From contig UQIW01000002.1 of the NCBI GenBank assembly GCA_900541235.1, positions 62,001-126,000 on the forward strand: DNA of 64,000 nucleotides. Reading direction: 5' to 3'. Each line of letters begins with the position of its first letter. The stretch's first letter is position 1. A model generated the notes under the pieces. It was not told the origin of the DNA, did not search any database, and was given only the letters and a program-made list of their open reading frames with translations. The position numbers were made by a program, and so were the translations under genes. The DNA is from an uncultured Collinsella sp. (GTDB lineage Bacteria; Actinomycetota; Coriobacteriia; Coriobacteriales; Coriobacteriaceae). This document shows, piece by piece, positions 25,589 to 33,630 of the stretch.

Positions 25589-26017
25589 TCACCTATCTAG
25601 CCCAAGCAGCACAAAGAATGAGTCGCGGTAAATGAGGATGCTGCCGCGAACCTTCACGGTCATTAGCTCCCCAAGGCTGCACATCCTGTAGACGGTTCTC
25701 AGGCTCACGTTGAAAGCCTCGGCCCATTCGTTGGGCGTTGCATACTCGGGGAGCGTGGATGGGGTCACGCCCTTGTTGGCCTGCGCTGCGTTCTGCGGGA
25801 TTGTATTCTTGGGCCTGTTCACCAAAACGTCCTTGCTGTCGAGATACAGCTTGTTGGTCTCGATGCACTCACTTCCGCTTCGCGCGAACCACCTTCTGGG
25901 TCTCGCCTCGAAAAAGAGATCAGACACATGAAACTGGTTACCGTTCTCGCGGTACATCATGGTTGTGTCGAACGGGACGATCGCACCGCTCGCGTCCTTC
26001 GGCAATCCAATCGCCAT
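25589..26017 (-). CDS. 'LPKDA' module fused to excisionase-type HTH
   Basis: A 142-residue protein. The N-terminal 50 residues (AIGLPKDASGAIVPFDTTMM) are related to the next gene downstream. The C-terminal 50 residues form a MerR/excisionase-like HTH_17 (ATPNEWAEAFNVSLRTVYRM then SLGELMTVKVRGSILIYRD). It therefore looks like a DNA-binding protein with a small sensory or partner-binding N-domain. AAGGAGTG precedes the ATG. Confidence 0.65.
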   Translation of the reverse strand: MAIGLPKDASGAIVPFDTTMMYRENGNQFHVSDLFFEARPRRWFARSGSECIETNKLYLDSKDVLVNRPKNTIPQNAAQANKGVTPSTLPEYATPNEWAEAFNVSLRTVYRMCSLGELMTVKVRGSILIYRDSFFVLLGLDR

Positions 26018-26018
26018 C

Positions 26019-28637
26019 TTACTCACTCCTTTCATTTGGTACATAAGTCGCAGGATTGACTCCGCTCGGGATTCGCCATCCGCTCGCGCTGATTCGGGAA
26101 ATCATCGAGCTTGCGGCCTCCATCGACCACGTGCCGACGTGCTTGAATCCTCGACGCTCAAGCAGGCGGATCTGCTTGGGAGAACTGAGCCCGCCGTCAC
26201 GGCGCTTCTTCACACGGTCGAGTAGTTTGCTGGCCTTGCCGGCATTGGAAATCTCGGAAGCGTCGATCCCGTACTTCTCGAGCGCCGCCTTCTGCTTGTC
26301 GGTGGCCGGCGCCATCTCCCAGGCAAACTCGGGGATATAACCGCTTAGGTCCTCGGCGGCGATGGACATCTCGTACTGCAGCGGGTTGACCAGCTTCGCC
26401 TTCTTCTTACGCTGCTCGGCGAGTTGGTTTGCAAGGGCTTCCTCGCGCTCGGCGACCACCTCGTCAGATGCCCTGCTCTCGACCTTCTGCAGGTCGACCG
26501 GGCATCCCGCTTGCTCGACCATGGCGGTCATCTTCTGCGCGACCTCCCGAGAGCCCGTAACGAGCGCTGCAGGGCGAACCAACTCCAAACGCTCGGTCAT
26601 CCACAGGAAGTCGAGCAACAGCAGGTCGGTCTTGCCCGTCTCAGGGGACAGGCGAGTGCCACGACCCACGATCTGGCAGTTACCCATAGCGGCAACGTAC
26701 CCGTTCCTGCGCGTGAAAACGGTTCCCATCTCGGTCTCGACGCACCAGCACATCTCATCCGAGTGTGGCTCCTTGACCCACGCTGAATGCCCTTCGAACG
26801 TGCCGCCGACCTTTACGAAGTCCTGTTTTTTGATATGGACGGTGAACAGGCTGCTCTTTCTGGAGACACCGGGGGATTCAACTGACATTCCGGCACGGTA
26901 CCCGCGCTGAATTGCCATAGCTTGCAGTCGTTCGATGAACGTTCTGTTGCCTTTCGATATGTGATAAGTCTTCGTATGGGACTTCGCTCCATCGGCGTGA
27001 TATATCGCTTCGAGCATTACAGCGAACTGCCGCTCGCTCATGTCAAACAGAGCGGGGCTCATGTCCTTCGAGATATAAGGTTCGAGTCTTCTCCACCCGG
27101 TCTTGTCCTTGTCTCTCCCCCGTGGCATGCCTTTCGAGATGGTCCACGTCATGCAGTCGCCAGATTGGTTCCATTCGACTCCGACTCGCTTGCGAACAGC
27201 TCGGGTGTACTTGAAGCCGCAACCCTCGATGCAGCGAGTTATCTCCTCGCAATATTCCGAGTGCTGAGTACCTTGGGTGATCGTGATTGCGTTGTTGTGC
27301 TTATTGATGGACCCATCGGTCATCACCCAGCCGATAAACATGAGTTCGTCATCCGTTAGCGGAACACCCGAAAACGCCCCGTGTCCAGAGACTGGGATGT
27401 AAGCGCCGTCCCTGAGACTGGCGACATGCTCGGCAGTTGCGAACTTCCAGCCACCCTTGCGTTTGTTGTCATAGAGCATCCGATGCTTGTTGGTAACGCG
27501 GATGTCAGAGGACTGGCCACTAAGCGAGCAAAAGTATTCGTCTTCGCGGAGCTTCCGTCTAACTTTCGCGACGACCGGACTGAATGCGGACTTGCCGGTT
27601 TTCGGGTCAAACGCTAGTACCTCATCACCAACCTCCGCGTCGCTCCTCCATCCGTCGCGCGTAAGCACCTCAGTGCTCTCATCGAGGCAATAGAGCGCGC
27701 GGCTCTTGGTCGGTCGGAGGTTGACGATACAATCGACGCTCGGGCAGTCCCACCCCTCGGTCAAAAGGAGTGAATTGCACAGCACGTCGTATTTACCGCT
27801 GTCGAAATCTTTCAGGATCTGTGCGCGGTCCTCGCTCTGCCCGTTGACCTCCACGGCGCGGAAACCGCACTCGTTGAGCAGGCGGCAGAACTTCTGGCTG
27901 GTCTTGATCAGTGGCAGGAACACGACCGTCTTGCGCTCCTCAAGCCCGGCGTTCTTCATCTCCTGGGCGATCTGCGGCAGGTACGGGTCGAGCGCGGTGT
28001 CCAGCTCGTCTGCCGCCCAGTCACCGGAGCGAACCGAAACGTTGGAGATGTCGAGCTGTAGCGGCACGGTCTGCGCCTTGATCGGGCACAGGTAGCCGTC
28101 CTTGATGGCCTCGGGCATGTTGTACTCGAATGCCAGTGAGTCGAACACCTTGCCGAGGTTCTGGCGGTCGCCGCGATCTGCCGTGGCGGTAACGCCCAGT
28201 ACTTTTGCACCGGCAAAGTAATCCAGGACTGCCTGATAGCTCGAGGAGACGGCGTGGTGGCACTCGTCGATGAGGATGTGCGTGAACCTGTCCCTGCCGA
28301 GCGCCCGAAGGCGCTTCTCGCGGCACAGGGTCTGGACGGATCCGACCGTCACGCGCTCGAATGTCCCAACGCTCGTGTCCTCGGCCTTCTCGACCGAGCA
28401 GCGCAGGCCCGTGGATGATTGCAGCTTGTCGGCTGCCTGCTGGAGCAGCTCGCCGCGGTGGGCAAGAATGAGGACGCGACCGCCATCGCGGACCGCGTCC
28501 TCCGTTACGCCGGCCATGACGATCGTCTTGCCGGTGCCCGTTGCCTGTACGAGGAGCGTTGCGCGGTCTCCCGCTTCCCAACGCTCCTCGATTGCGGCTA
28601 TGGCCTGCTCCTGATAGGGACGCAGGTTGAACTTCAT
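26019..28637 (-). CDS. SF2 (DEAD/DEAH) helicase interrupted by an intein
   Basis: An 872-residue precursor. Host helicase: Q/Walker A region QATGTGKT (residues 31-38), DECH box ILIDECHH (121-128), VTATADRG (149-156), and motif VI QIVGRGTRL after residue 654, giving a RecG/ComF-like SNF2-type phage helicase of about 535 residues once spliced. The intein occupies residues 317-653, between ALY and CQIVGRG in the motif VI approach. It probably unwinds DNA for replication or recombination with the SSB and ATPases encoded upstream. AGG-containing leader sequence lies before the ATG near the SSB stop. Confidence 0.92.
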   Translation of the reverse strand: MKFNLRPYQEQAIAAIEERWEAGDRATLLVQATGTGKTIVMAGVTEDAVRDGGRVLILAHRGELLQQAADKLQSSTGLRCSVEKAEDTSVGTFERVTVGSVQTLCREKRLRALGRDRFTHILIDECHHAVSSSYQAVLDYFAGAKVLGVTATADRGDRQNLGKVFDSLAFEYNMPEAIKDGYLCPIKAQTVPLQLDISNVSVRSGDWAADELDTALDPYLPQIAQEMKNAGLEERKTVVFLPLIKTSQKFCRLLNECGFRAVEVNGQSEDRAQILKDFDSGKYDVLCNSLLLTEGWDCPSVDCIVNLRPTKSRALYCLDESTEVLTRDGWRSDAEVGDEVLAFDPKTGKSAFSPVVAKVRRKLREDEYFCSLSGQSSDIRVTNKHRMLYDNKRKGGWKFATAEHVASLRDGAYIPVSGHGAFSGVPLTDDELMFIGWVMTDGSINKHNNAITITQGTQHSEYCEEITRCIEGCGFKYTRAVRKRVGVEWNQSGDCMTWTISKGMPRGRDKDKTGWRRLEPYISKDMSPALFDMSERQFAVMLEAIYHADGAKSHTKTYHISKGNRTFIERLQAMAIQRGYRAGMSVESPGVSRKSSLFTVHIKKQDFVKVGGTFEGHSAWVKEPHSDEMCWCVETEMGTVFTRRNGYVAAMGNCQIVGRGTRLSPETGKTDLLLLDFLWMTERLELVRPAALVTGSREVAQKMTAMVEQAGCPVDLQKVESRASDEVVAEREEALANQLAEQRKKKAKLVNPLQYEMSIAAEDLSGYIPEFAWEMAPATDKQKAALEKYGIDASEISNAGKASKLLDRVKKRRDGGLSSPKQIRLLERRGFKHVGTWSMEAASSMISRISASGWRIPSGVNPATYVPNERSE
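26679..27689 (-). other. Intein with LAGLIDADG homing endonuclease domain (337 residues)
   Basis: The intein begins at Cys317 (CLDESTEVLTRDGW, block A) and ends at Asn653 followed by Cys654 of the helicase. Block B is IRVTNKHRML (T-x-x-H). A dodecapeptide endonuclease domain lies between: FIGWVMTDGSI (residues 434-444) and LEAIYHADGAK (542-552). Block F is CWCVETEMGTVFTRRNGYVA. The penultimate residue is Gly (MGN) instead of the usual His, a rarer but known variant. Splicing would restore the continuous helicase ALY-CQIVGRG. Confidence 0.93.
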
Positions 28638-28640
28638 GCC

Positions 28641-29177
28641 TTAGAAGCCCCCGTTCTGCGCGGCCTGCGCCTGCTGGAAGGTCTGGTTGATCATGCCCTG
28701 CATCGCAGGTGAGACGGGCTCGGGGTTGGCGTTGCCGTAGACGTGCTGCTGGGGTGCAGCGACTTGCACCTCGGGCTTCATCCACTCGGAAATCTCGTTG
28801 TAGGTCTTGTCCTTGTACTCGTGGGTGCCGACCTTGATCTTGCAGCGGCGACCGACAGCTCCCACCCAATCCATCTTCAGCTTCTGCTCCTTGGGGGCAT
28901 CGACCGCCCGCATCCCGATCGAGACGAAGAACTGGGTGATCTTCCAGGCGCTCTTGGAATTCAGGAACAGGCGGTCTGAGAGCACGCGACCGTTGTCCAG
29001 GCGGACGTTCACCTTGGCGATGGGGCAGGCGCACATCTTGTCGCTGCCGTTGAATTGCTGGCGCTCGACGTTCTCGACCGTAGCCAAGTACTCGCCTGGC
29101 TCCATAAGCTCGAACTCGTTCTCCACAGCATCGATTTCGCCGTCCCACCCAAAGGACTGACCCATATCGTTTGCCAT
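28641..29177 (-). CDS. DUF669-type ssDNA-binding protein
   Basis: A 178-residue protein, 3 bp from the helicase gene. It shows an OB-fold type N-terminal half (EFELMEPGEYLATVENVERQ ... ACPIAKVNVRLDNGRVLSDR ... KSAWKITQFFVSIG) and a flexible Gln/Pro-rich C-terminal tail. Size, tail and position beside a Sak4-like ATPase match the DUF669 single-strand binding proteins of siphophages. It likely coats ssDNA and recruits the recombination ATPase encoded just upstream. Confidence 0.75.
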   Translation of the reverse strand: MANDMGQSFGWDGEIDAVENEFELMEPGEYLATVENVERQQFNGSDKMCACPIAKVNVRLDNGRVLSDRLFLNSKSAWKITQFFVSIGMRAVDAPKEQKLKMDWVGAVGRRCKIKVGTHEYKDKTYNEISEWMKPEVQVAAPQQHVYGNANPEPVSPAMQGMINQTFQQAQAAQNGGF

Positions 29178-29180
29178 TTC

Positions 29181-30254
29181 TTACTCCTTTCGACCGGCTG
29201 CCATGCCGGAATTGATGTAATCGCGCATGCTGTCCCAGGCCGACACCAAGAACTTCGCGAAGTCCTCGGGCAGGGCGTCAACCGGCGTGCCCTCGGGGAA
29301 ATAACCACGTACGGAGATGGCCTTGCTCACCGTCTCCGCGCTGATACCATCGCGCCGCATCAGGTCGTAGAGCGGCTTGAGGTATGCCGGGCGCTCCGGC
29401 TCGAACGGGTCTGGAATGCTTCGCGCCTGCTCGATCTGCTCGGGCGTAACCGTGGAGACGTTGACCGTCTCGACCGTCTGCTGCTGCACCTGCGGCTGCT
29501 GCCGTGTGAGCTGCGGGATGGGGATGAACTGCGCCAGCTGCTGGTACTCCATGGGAATCTCGTCCGGCAGGCCCCAGCGGTTCTTCGCGTCCCAAGTGGC
29601 GGCATGGGAGCAGTAGAGCATTCGGTTCTTGCCGCCCTGGGCCTTGCCGACCTTGCCGTCCTTGCTGGTGGTGATGACGATGGTCTTGTAGTTGGCGAAG
29701 AGTACCGCGTCCGCCCACTCCTTGAGCATCGCCGTGACGCTGGCCTTCTTGCCGTCGATGAGCTTCAGACCCCAGCGGTCGTATGCGCCCATCTCATCGG
29801 GCTGCTCGAACTTGCTGATGATGGCATGGGCGGTCACGACCACGTTGCAGCCGCGCTCGCACACCTCGCTCAAGAGGTTCAGCAGCTTGCCGAAGCGCTC
29901 GGTCACGTAGGTGTAGCCCTTGCCGTAGCCCGCGTCCTCGATGCTCTTGTAGCCCATGGCGCTGCACACGTCATCGACCGCCAGCTTCTGCGCCCAGTCG
30001 GCGGTGTCCAAGACAAGTGTGCCGCCGCATTCCTCGGGGAAATCTCGAATCCACGTGACCTCATCGAGCAGCATCTGCCAGCTCGTGGGCGCTGGAAGGC
30101 GCGGGACGTCCAGGTAGTCGGACGAGCTCTCGGTATCGATGAACAGGGGGCTTGGGAATTGAGCCGCCAGCGTCGTCTTGCCGACGCCCTCGGGGCCGTA
30201 GAGAACGACCTTCTGTGGGCGGAGGCGCTGACCGCGGGTGATCTGGAATGTCAT
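29181..30254 (-). CDS. Sak4-like AAA ATPase (single-strand annealing/recombination)
   Basis: A 357-residue ATPase. Walker A is YGPEGVGKTTL (residues 19-29); Walker B-like TLVLDTADW is at about 79-87; sensor-like NVVVTAHAI follows. This is the AAA_24/Sak4 pattern, a RecA-related short ATPase that works with a phage SSB. C-terminal residues 240-357 are less conserved and Gln-rich. Its start overlaps the stop of the RecF-like gene (TAATG). Together with DUF669 SSB it forms a typical phage recombination pair. Confidence 0.82.
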   Translation of the reverse strand: MTFQITRGQRLRPQKVVLYGPEGVGKTTLAAQFPSPLFIDTESSSDYLDVPRLPAPTSWQMLLDEVTWIRDFPEECGGTLVLDTADWAQKLAVDDVCSAMGYKSIEDAGYGKGYTYVTERFGKLLNLLSEVCERGCNVVVTAHAIISKFEQPDEMGAYDRWGLKLIDGKKASVTAMLKEWADAVLFANYKTIVITTSKDGKVGKAQGGKNRMLYCSHAATWDAKNRWGLPDEIPMEYQQLAQFIPIPQLTRQQPQVQQQTVETVNVSTVTPEQIEQARSIPDPFEPERPAYLKPLYDLMRRDGISAETVSKAISVRGYFPEGTPVDALPEDFAKFLVSAWDSMRDYINSGMAAGRKE

Positions 30255-31660
30255 TAGAAGCTACCTCCGAACTGCATGGTGGCGGGAATCTTGACCTCTG
30301 GAATCTTTACATCGGGAATCTCGACCTTAATCTCAGGCATCTCGGCCTTCAGCTGCCCGGCGCCCTCGGCCACGCGCCCGTCCTCGATGATGACCGAGCA
30401 GGTGTCATCCGTTGCCACGCGGGTGCCGATGACCTGAAGCCCCTCGGATTCTGCCCAGGCGCCGAACTCGGCGAGCGTCTGGGGGTCCATCTGCTCCAGC
30501 TTGTCGACCAGGACGAAACCGCACTCGGGCTTGAGCGAGCGAACGACAGCTGTCGCCACGCGGAGCTGCTCCGCACCGCTCATGTCCGACCAGACCGCGC
30601 CGTTGTACACCAGTTTGCCGTCCTCGACCGTCAGGCCGTCGAGCGGCATCCTGGCGGTCTCGAGCAGCTTCTTGCGCTGGTCCTCGACCGCATTGACCTC
30701 GCTGTTGCAGCTCTGGTAATCGTCGTTCAGGGATTCGGCATCCTTCAGCGCCTGCTTGCGGCGCTCGTTCGCCTCGACCTTCTGGTTGAGCGCATCGATG
30801 TTGGCGATGCTCTGCTCGATCTCATCGGTCTTCTCGTCCTCGAGGTCGGCTGCATCCTTGAGCGCGGTCTGGTAGTCATCGGTGAGCTTCATCAGCTCTT
30901 CGGTCTTGCGCTTCAGCTCCTCGTTGAGCGACATGATCTGGCTGTTGAGGCTGTCGCACAGCATGTTCAGGTTGTCGCGCTGCTGCTTGATGATGCCGAC
31001 CTTCTCGCGCTTTCGCTGGTTCTCCCCGTTCTTCGCGAGGATTGACTGCTGCTGCTCGATGAGCTCGGCAGGCGACACGCGGTGGTCGGGGGCATCGGGG
31101 AAGAACGGCATCTCCTCGGCGATCTTGTCCTTTGCGCGCTTGCGCTGACCGATGTCGAGACGCTCAGCCTTCAGATCGCTCAGCTTCTTGTCCAACTCGT
31201 CCAGCTCGCCGCCGATACCGATGATTCGCAGGAGCTCCTGAGCCTTCTCGTTGTCGGTCATGACCATGAACTTCGGCAGGTCGATTGCAAGCTCCTCGAT
31301 GAAGCTGTCGAGAAGCTTCTGGCCTGCCTTCTTGCCGGACGGGTCGGTCACGGTGAGCGATGCGTTCTTGCCCGAGCGCTCGACCACAAGGCCGTTGCTC
31401 AGCTCAACGTGCAGCTTCGCCGGTGTGGCGCTGCCCTCGCGGTTGGGCTTGGACGGCTGCTTGCGCTTTCCGCCGAGCGCCCACGAGATTGCATCGACCA
31501 CACTGGTCTTGCCCTGGCCGTTGCGACCGCCGATGACGGTAAGCCCGTTCTCGGTCGGGCGCAGCGCCACGGCCCTGATTCGCTTGACGTTCTCGAGCTC
31601 AAGCGCCGAGATCTTCACGGGCTCCGGCTTCGCCTGAACTTGTTCCACAGTCTCTTCCAT
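30254..31660 (-). CDS. SMC/RecF-like ATPase
   Basis: A 468-residue coiled-coil ATPase. N-terminal Walker A GGRNGQGKTS follows the strand LTVIGG; coiled coil runs about 170-350 (KAERLDIGQRKRAKDKIAEE). The C-terminal head has the ABC signature SGAEQLRVATA and a Walker B strand CGFVLVDKLEQMD. The start MEETVEQVQ at 31660 follows AAGGAAAAG; a longer in-frame extension to 31822 overlaps the upstream gene and is unlikely. It probably acts on DNA ends or structures with the Sak4 ATPase downstream. The last residues are a repeated IPEVKIP-type tail. Confidence 0.8.
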   Translation of the reverse strand: MEETVEQVQAKPEPVKISALELENVKRIRAVALRPTENGLTVIGGRNGQGKTSVVDAISWALGGKRKQPSKPNREGSATPAKLHVELSNGLVVERSGKNASLTVTDPSGKKAGQKLLDSFIEELAIDLPKFMVMTDNEKAQELLRIIGIGGELDELDKKLSDLKAERLDIGQRKRAKDKIAEEMPFFPDAPDHRVSPAELIEQQQSILAKNGENQRKREKVGIIKQQRDNLNMLCDSLNSQIMSLNEELKRKTEELMKLTDDYQTALKDAADLEDEKTDEIEQSIANIDALNQKVEANERRKQALKDAESLNDDYQSCNSEVNAVEDQRKKLLETARMPLDGLTVEDGKLVYNGAVWSDMSGAEQLRVATAVVRSLKPECGFVLVDKLEQMDPQTLAEFGAWAESEGLQVIGTRVATDDTCSVIIEDGRVAEGAGQLKAEMPEIKVEIPDVKIPEVKIPATMQFGGSF

Positions 31661-32117
31661 TGTTCTTTTCCTTCTCTCTTTGCAGACGCTTTCTCGCATC
31701 GCGCCTGCGCTTCTTTTCCATTTGGTACTCGGCTTCCGCCTTTTTCTCGTCCATGCCCTCGCGGATGGCTTCCGCCTGTCTTCGTCTCCAGCAGGCGGGG
31801 CAAAGCCCCATTCGCCCGGCATGGGAATTGGGACGCACGTCCCACTTGCCGCACGAGATACAGCGGTGCATCCCCGATTCGGGATATTTGCTTAGGTTGA
31901 TTCCGAGAACCCTCTTGGCGTGCTTCTTGATGGCTTCGGGAGACCTTGGCCAACCACGGCCTGTCATCATCTCCGACAGCAGCAGATAACCGTCCATCCT
32001 GTGCGTCCTGATGTATCTGTCCTCGTCAGACCGCCAGAAATATGAGTTGTCCCTTTTGCGAGGGACAACTACCCCCGATTCCACATTTTCTCCATTGTTC
32101 TCGGTCGGTTCCGTCAT
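31599..32117 (-). CDS. Zinc-finger DNA-binding-like protein
   Basis: A 172-residue basic protein. Residues 25-75 (SYFWRSDEDRYIRTHRMDGY ... SPEAIKKHAKRVLGI) resemble a Myb/SANT-like helix-turn-helix. A Cys4 zinc site follows (CISCGKWDVRPNSHAGRMGL CPAC). The C-terminal half is a Lys/Arg/Glu-rich helix. Its end overlaps the start of the RecF-like gene by 62 bases, an unusually long overlap. It is likely a DNA-binding regulator of the early operon, by inference. Confidence 0.6.
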   Translation of the reverse strand: MTEPTENNGENVESGVVVPRKRDNSYFWRSDEDRYIRTHRMDGYLLLSEMMTGRGWPRSPEAIKKHAKRVLGINLSKYPESGMHRCISCGKWDVRPNSHAGRMGLCPACWRRRQAEAIREGMDEKKAEAEYQMEKKRRRDARKRLQREKEKNNGRDCGTSSGEAGAREDLGA

Positions 32118-32320
32118 TGCAGCGCTCCGATTACGTAGAGACGCTTGATCTCACGCATCGCAGCATCCTTGCTCGCGGCCTTGCTGACGTTGACCAACAA
32201 GTGACGCGAGCGGACGATTCCGGTCGCGCTGCCCCTCGTGGGGCCCTTCTCGACAAACTTGGTCGCGAACCAGCTGCCGTCTCGACCGCGCTCGGCGGTC
32301 CATCCAAAGAAGCCGACCAT
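32114..32320 (-). CDS. Small phage protein
   Basis: A 68-residue protein (MVGFFGWTAERGRDGSWFAT) with a basic C-terminus (AASKDAAMREIKRLYVIGAL). The ATG at 32320 follows AGGAGG at 5 bases. Its stop overlaps the next start (ATGA). No family recognised. Confidence 0.55.
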   Translation of the reverse strand: MVGFFGWTAERGRDGSWFATKFVEKGPTRGSATGIVRSRHLLVNVSKAASKDAAMREIKRLYVIGALQ

Positions 32321-32329
32321 CGGCACCTC

Positions 32330-32479
32330 CTAGTAGTACATGCCGCTCGGAGCGGTGCCCTCGAGCCATCCCGCGAAGATCAGCCCCGCGATGAGGACGG
32401 TCGAGACGATGGCGTTGCGCAGCTTCGGGTTGAGCCGCATCCAGCGGTCTGACAGGAAATCGAAAACCCTAGCGGCCAT
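32330..32479 (-). CDS. Small membrane protein, 49 residues
   Basis: A 49-residue ORF starting MAARVFDFLSDRWMRLNPKL with one transmembrane helix (LRNAIVSTVLIAGLIFAGWLE) and a short outside tail ending SGMYY. The start overlaps the end of the upstream excisionase-like gene by 11 bases. Longer starts would run far into that gene. Function unknown. Confidence 0.5.
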   Translation of the reverse strand: MAARVFDFLSDRWMRLNPKLRNAIVSTVLIAGLIFAGWLEGTAPSGMYY

Positions 32480-32798
32480 CGGAGCGTCCCTCCATCCACT
32501 TGTCGACATCGACCACTCGTATGAGCGCATTCCTGCTGCCGATTGTCTTGAACGGCAATCGACCAGCCTTGTTCTCTGCATAAAGGGTGCTAGGCGAGAC
32601 CCCCGTATACCTCGCGGTCTCGATGACCGAGTAGGCCATCTGCGGCTGGTAGCCAGCCTGGACGGCGAACTTCAGCGCTTCCGAGCCGCAGTACGGCTCG
32701 AGGTCTTCCAACTGACTGCGCAACTTCTCGGCTGCCGCATCCATCGCCTGCTGAAACTCACAGATCGGGTCGGACCAGTTCCTTTTGGTATGATTCAT
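32469..32798 (-). CDS. Excisionase-like HTH protein
   Basis: A 109-residue protein whose C-terminal half is a MerR/excisionase-type HTH_17 (SVIETARYTGVSPSTLYAEN then KAGRLPFKTIGSRNALIRVV and DVDKWMEG). The N-terminal half is a helical extension. It is a plausible directionality factor for the integrase. The start at 32798 follows AGGAGGTGG at 8 bases; a GTG at 32807 is the alternative. It lies in the lytic early operon, so excision would be linked to induction. Confidence 0.7.
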   Translation of the reverse strand: MNHTKRNWSDPICEFQQAMDAAAEKLRSQLEDLEPYCGSEALKFAVQAGYQPQMAYSVIETARYTGVSPSTLYAENKAGRLPFKTIGSRNALIRVVDVDKWMEGRSDGR

Positions 32799-33015
32799 AG
32801 CGTCCACCTCCTATGGTGGGTTTTGCCTGTGGCTCCCTTTTCACTCCCTCGCTTTCCACTTCAAAGGAGTGTCTTCGGAGCCACTCTTCTTTTCCCAGCG
32901 CCCTGTGGTGCACATCCTGGTGGTAACGGACGGGCAGAGAACTATCGAAAACGCCTACGACGAGTTGATAGCGGATGCGCACCGCACGGCGCTGAGACTT
33001 GTCTGTGCCAGGCAT
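32758..33015 (-). CDS. Possible small phage ORF (85 residues)
   Basis: This frame encodes MPGTDKSQRRAVRIRYQLVV and ends overlapping the excisionase-like gene by 41 bases. AGG lies 5-6 bases before its ATG. It also overlaps the ORF at 32942 on the same strand in another frame. The protein has a charged, mixed profile with no recognised family. Overlaps on both sides lower confidence; it may be a remnant. Confidence 0.35.
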   Translation of the reverse strand: MPGTDKSQRRAVRIRYQLVVGVFDSSLPVRYHQDVHHRALGKEEWLRRHSFEVESEGVKREPQAKPTIGGGRYESYQKELVRPDL

Positions 33016-33127
33016 CGCACCTGACCGTCTGGCTTTTCAACGGAGCCAGCTGCCGAGCCATTGCAGCCGTCACAGGCTCCCCCTGCTCACGGCAAATGGC
33101 GGATGCGGTTATCAAAGGTCGCTCCAT
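32942..33127 (-). CDS. Possible small basic phage ORF (61 residues)
   Basis: Start MERPLITASAICREQGEPVT lies directly after a TGA (TGA-ATG) of a 20-residue frame at 33128-33190. The first 45 residues look like an alpha-helical HTH-like segment (AAMARQLAPLKSQTVRCDAW); the last 15 are Arg-rich and may be out-of-frame. No good Shine-Dalgarno sequence. Evidence is codon contiguity only. Confidence 0.4.
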   Translation of the reverse strand: MERPLITASAICREQGEPVTAAMARQLAPLKSQTVRCDAWHRQVSAPCGAHPLSTRRRRFR

Positions 33128-33176
33128 TCATCCGCTGCGCGCCCGTCTCATCAGGCGGAACAGCTTGGTATGGGTG

Positions 33177-33326
33177 TCACTGCGTTCCATGTCGCCTAGG
33201 GTTGCCAGCCGGCGACACAGGTACCGCCTTGCGATCGGCGTCAAGGAGAAGGCCAAAAAGCCCAGCGCCGATGGAGACGGGTACGTAGCGGATGAACAGA
33301 AGTGCGCTATCTACCAGCGCAAACAT
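33177..33326 (-). CDS. Small membrane protein, 49 residues
   Basis: ATG at 33326 directly follows the TGA of a 25-residue frame (33327-33404, MLLSLRTVCRIPLDHAGDYV), which could act as a coupling leader. The protein MFALVDSALLFIRYVPVSIG has one hydrophobic helix (to about residue 28) and a basic tail. No strong ribosome site of its own. It continues the series of mini-membrane genes upstream. Confidence 0.4.
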   Translation of the reverse strand: MFALVDSALLFIRYVPVSIGAGLFGLLLDADRKAVPVSPAGNPRRHGTQ

Positions 33327-33394
33327 TCAGCGTGGGAACATCGGAACATAGTCCCCGGCATGATCAAGAGGAATTCGACATACCGTCCTCAAGC

Positions 33395-33517
33395 TCAGAA
33401 GCATCCTTCTATGGCTTTGACCAAAAGCACGAGGAATAGGACGGCTAAAAGAACGATGACGTTGAGAAACAGGCAGTAGTTGAAGCCCTTCTCAAAATCT
33501 GGAGACCTGCGCCTCAC
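33395..33517 (-). CDS. Mini membrane protein, 40 residues
   Basis: A GTG start at 33517 overlaps the TGA of the upstream gene (GTGA). The 40-residue protein has a basic N-terminus (RRRSPDFEKGFNYC) and one very hydrophobic helix (LFLNVIVLLAVLFLVLLV), then KAIEGCF. It is probably a type II single-span peptide. Member of the four-to-five gene mini-protein cluster. Confidence 0.5.
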   Translation of the reverse strand: MRRRSPDFEKGFNYCLFLNVIVLLAVLFLVLLVKAIEGCF

Positions 33518-33630
33518 AGCCTGTTCGCCTTATTCAACAGAGTCGTGATGAAAATCTCCGCAGCCCTGTAGGCCGTGTAGAAGAGCCCGAAGCCGATAAT
33601 CGGATGGCGCTCGAACCAATCGGCAATCAC
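33514..33630 (-). CDS. Mini protein, 38 residues
   Basis: A GTG start at 33630 overlaps the upstream TGA (GTGA). Sequence VIADWFERHPIIGFGLFYTA then YRAAEIFITTLLNKANRL: an amphipathic or short membrane helix. Its own stop overlaps the next GTG start in the same way, suggesting one coupled translational chain. Confidence 0.5.
   Translation of the reverse strand: MIADWFERHPIIGFGLFYTAYRAAEIFITTLLNKANRL

Noticed and set aside
32340..33479. 379-residue plus-strand frame across the small early genes
   Set aside because: No RBS or domains; opposite strand has several coupled small genes with SD sequences.
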